Shown here: piece after piece, positions 56,682-56,852 of the stretch | Numbering within the stretch: position 1 is the first letter of the stretch | Layout of the letters: each line of letters starts with the position of its first letter | Assembly (NCBI GenBank): GCA_947574135.1 | Contig: CANPIM010000017.1 | Span: 1-56,852 of the forward strand | DNA from: an uncultured Lachnospiraceae bacterium | GTDB lineage: Bacteria > Bacillota > Clostridia > Lachnospirales > Lachnospiraceae | Direction of reading: 5' to 3' | DNA: 56,852 nucleotides | Notes under the pieces: generated by a model | The model's database searches: none | The model's input: the letters and a program-made list of their open reading frames with translations, nothing else | Told to the model about the DNA's origin: nothing | Position numbers and translations under genes: made by a program

Positions 56682-56852
56682 ATGATGACAAAAAAGAACA
56701 GAACAGGAAAGCGGCTGCGGCTGACACCTCTTATATTGGGAGGCTATGCTGCATTTCTGGGTTTTGGTCTGGTAGTGATCGGACTTGCTGAAATAAAGGA
56801 AGGGATTGGCATTGTCCGGCTCCTGATCGGGATTGGCATGGCGGGCTTTGGT
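56682..56852 (+). CDS. Start of a small membrane protein (partial)
   Basis: An open frame from ATG at 56682 (a second ATG follows) with GAGGGAG upstream runs off the right edge; 57 codons are visible. A basic N-terminus (TKKNRTGKRLRL) leads to a hydrophobic helix (about 17-37), a short loop and a second helix. No family can be assigned from the fragment. Confidence 0.55.
   Translation, partial: MMTKKNRTGKRLRLTPLILGGYAAFLGFGLVVIGLAEIKEGIGIVRLLIGIGMAGFG

Overview
The window looks like a chromosomal segment from a Gram-positive, spore-forming member of the Clostridia, most likely Lachnospiraceae-like. The reasons are strong GGAGG-type ribosome sites, consensus TTGACA/TATAAT promoters with 17-bp spacing, a Firmicutes SOS box (CGAAC-N4-GTTCG) before recA, SpoIIM and SpoVB-type sporulation proteins, queH, TRAP and NSS transporters, and a large wall-anchored protein. 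The genus call is an inference from gene content only.

Layout. 1-3.5 kb is an Fe-S cluster operon on the minus strand (iscR-iscS-iscU and a DUF1189 membrane protein with a Gly/Tyr/Gln repeat tail, cut by the window edge). 3.5-12.2 kb is housekeeping: a SpoVB-like flippase, DAHP synthase, XerD, SpoIIM, ProC, RNase Y, RecX and RecA. 12.5-23.2 kb holds sensing and envelope defence: a BlaI/BlaR1-like pair, a MacB/FtsX-type ABC exporter with its own two-component system, asd, and a second two-component system. 23.2-30.3 kb is an NSS transporter and a TRAP catabolic operon (dctPQM, a sugar isomerase-like protein, a transaldolase-like protein, a GntR regulator) under two perfect palindromic operators. 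30.4-38.9 kb has argH, a YfhO-like membrane protein, queH, a VanY-like carboxypeptidase, an unknown anchored protein and a third two-component system.

The most unusual region is 39.2-48.4 kb. A 9.2-kb integrative element sits inside the Walker A codons of an SsuB/TauB-type ABC ATPase gene. The two gene halves (39076-39213 and 48427-49056) join in frame to give an intact P-loop and a 255-residue protein. The element carries a large serine integrase, two small unknown proteins, and a complete galactoside cassette: two AraC regulators, a GPH transporter and a LacZ-type beta-galactosidase. No conjugation or phage genes are visible. The rejoined ends form an inverted repeat centred exactly on an AA dinucleotide, the expected form of a serine-integrase attP. 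Integration also replaces the last residues of the integrase and makes a new ATG in front of the distal ATPase half.

A second notable result is that the same promoter-operator module (TTGACA, 17 bp, TATTAT, then an ATATCCGAGT/ACTCGGAT-type dyad) lies before iscR and, 31 kb away, before the YfhO-like gene. This suggests that the membrane protein belongs to the IscR regulon.

The right end (49.9-56.9 kb) has a 1,808-residue surface protein whose gene has a markedly AT-rich middle, a gene-poor 700-bp stretch with hairpins and a possible gene remnant, a SMI1/KNR4-like protein, and the start of a small membrane protein.
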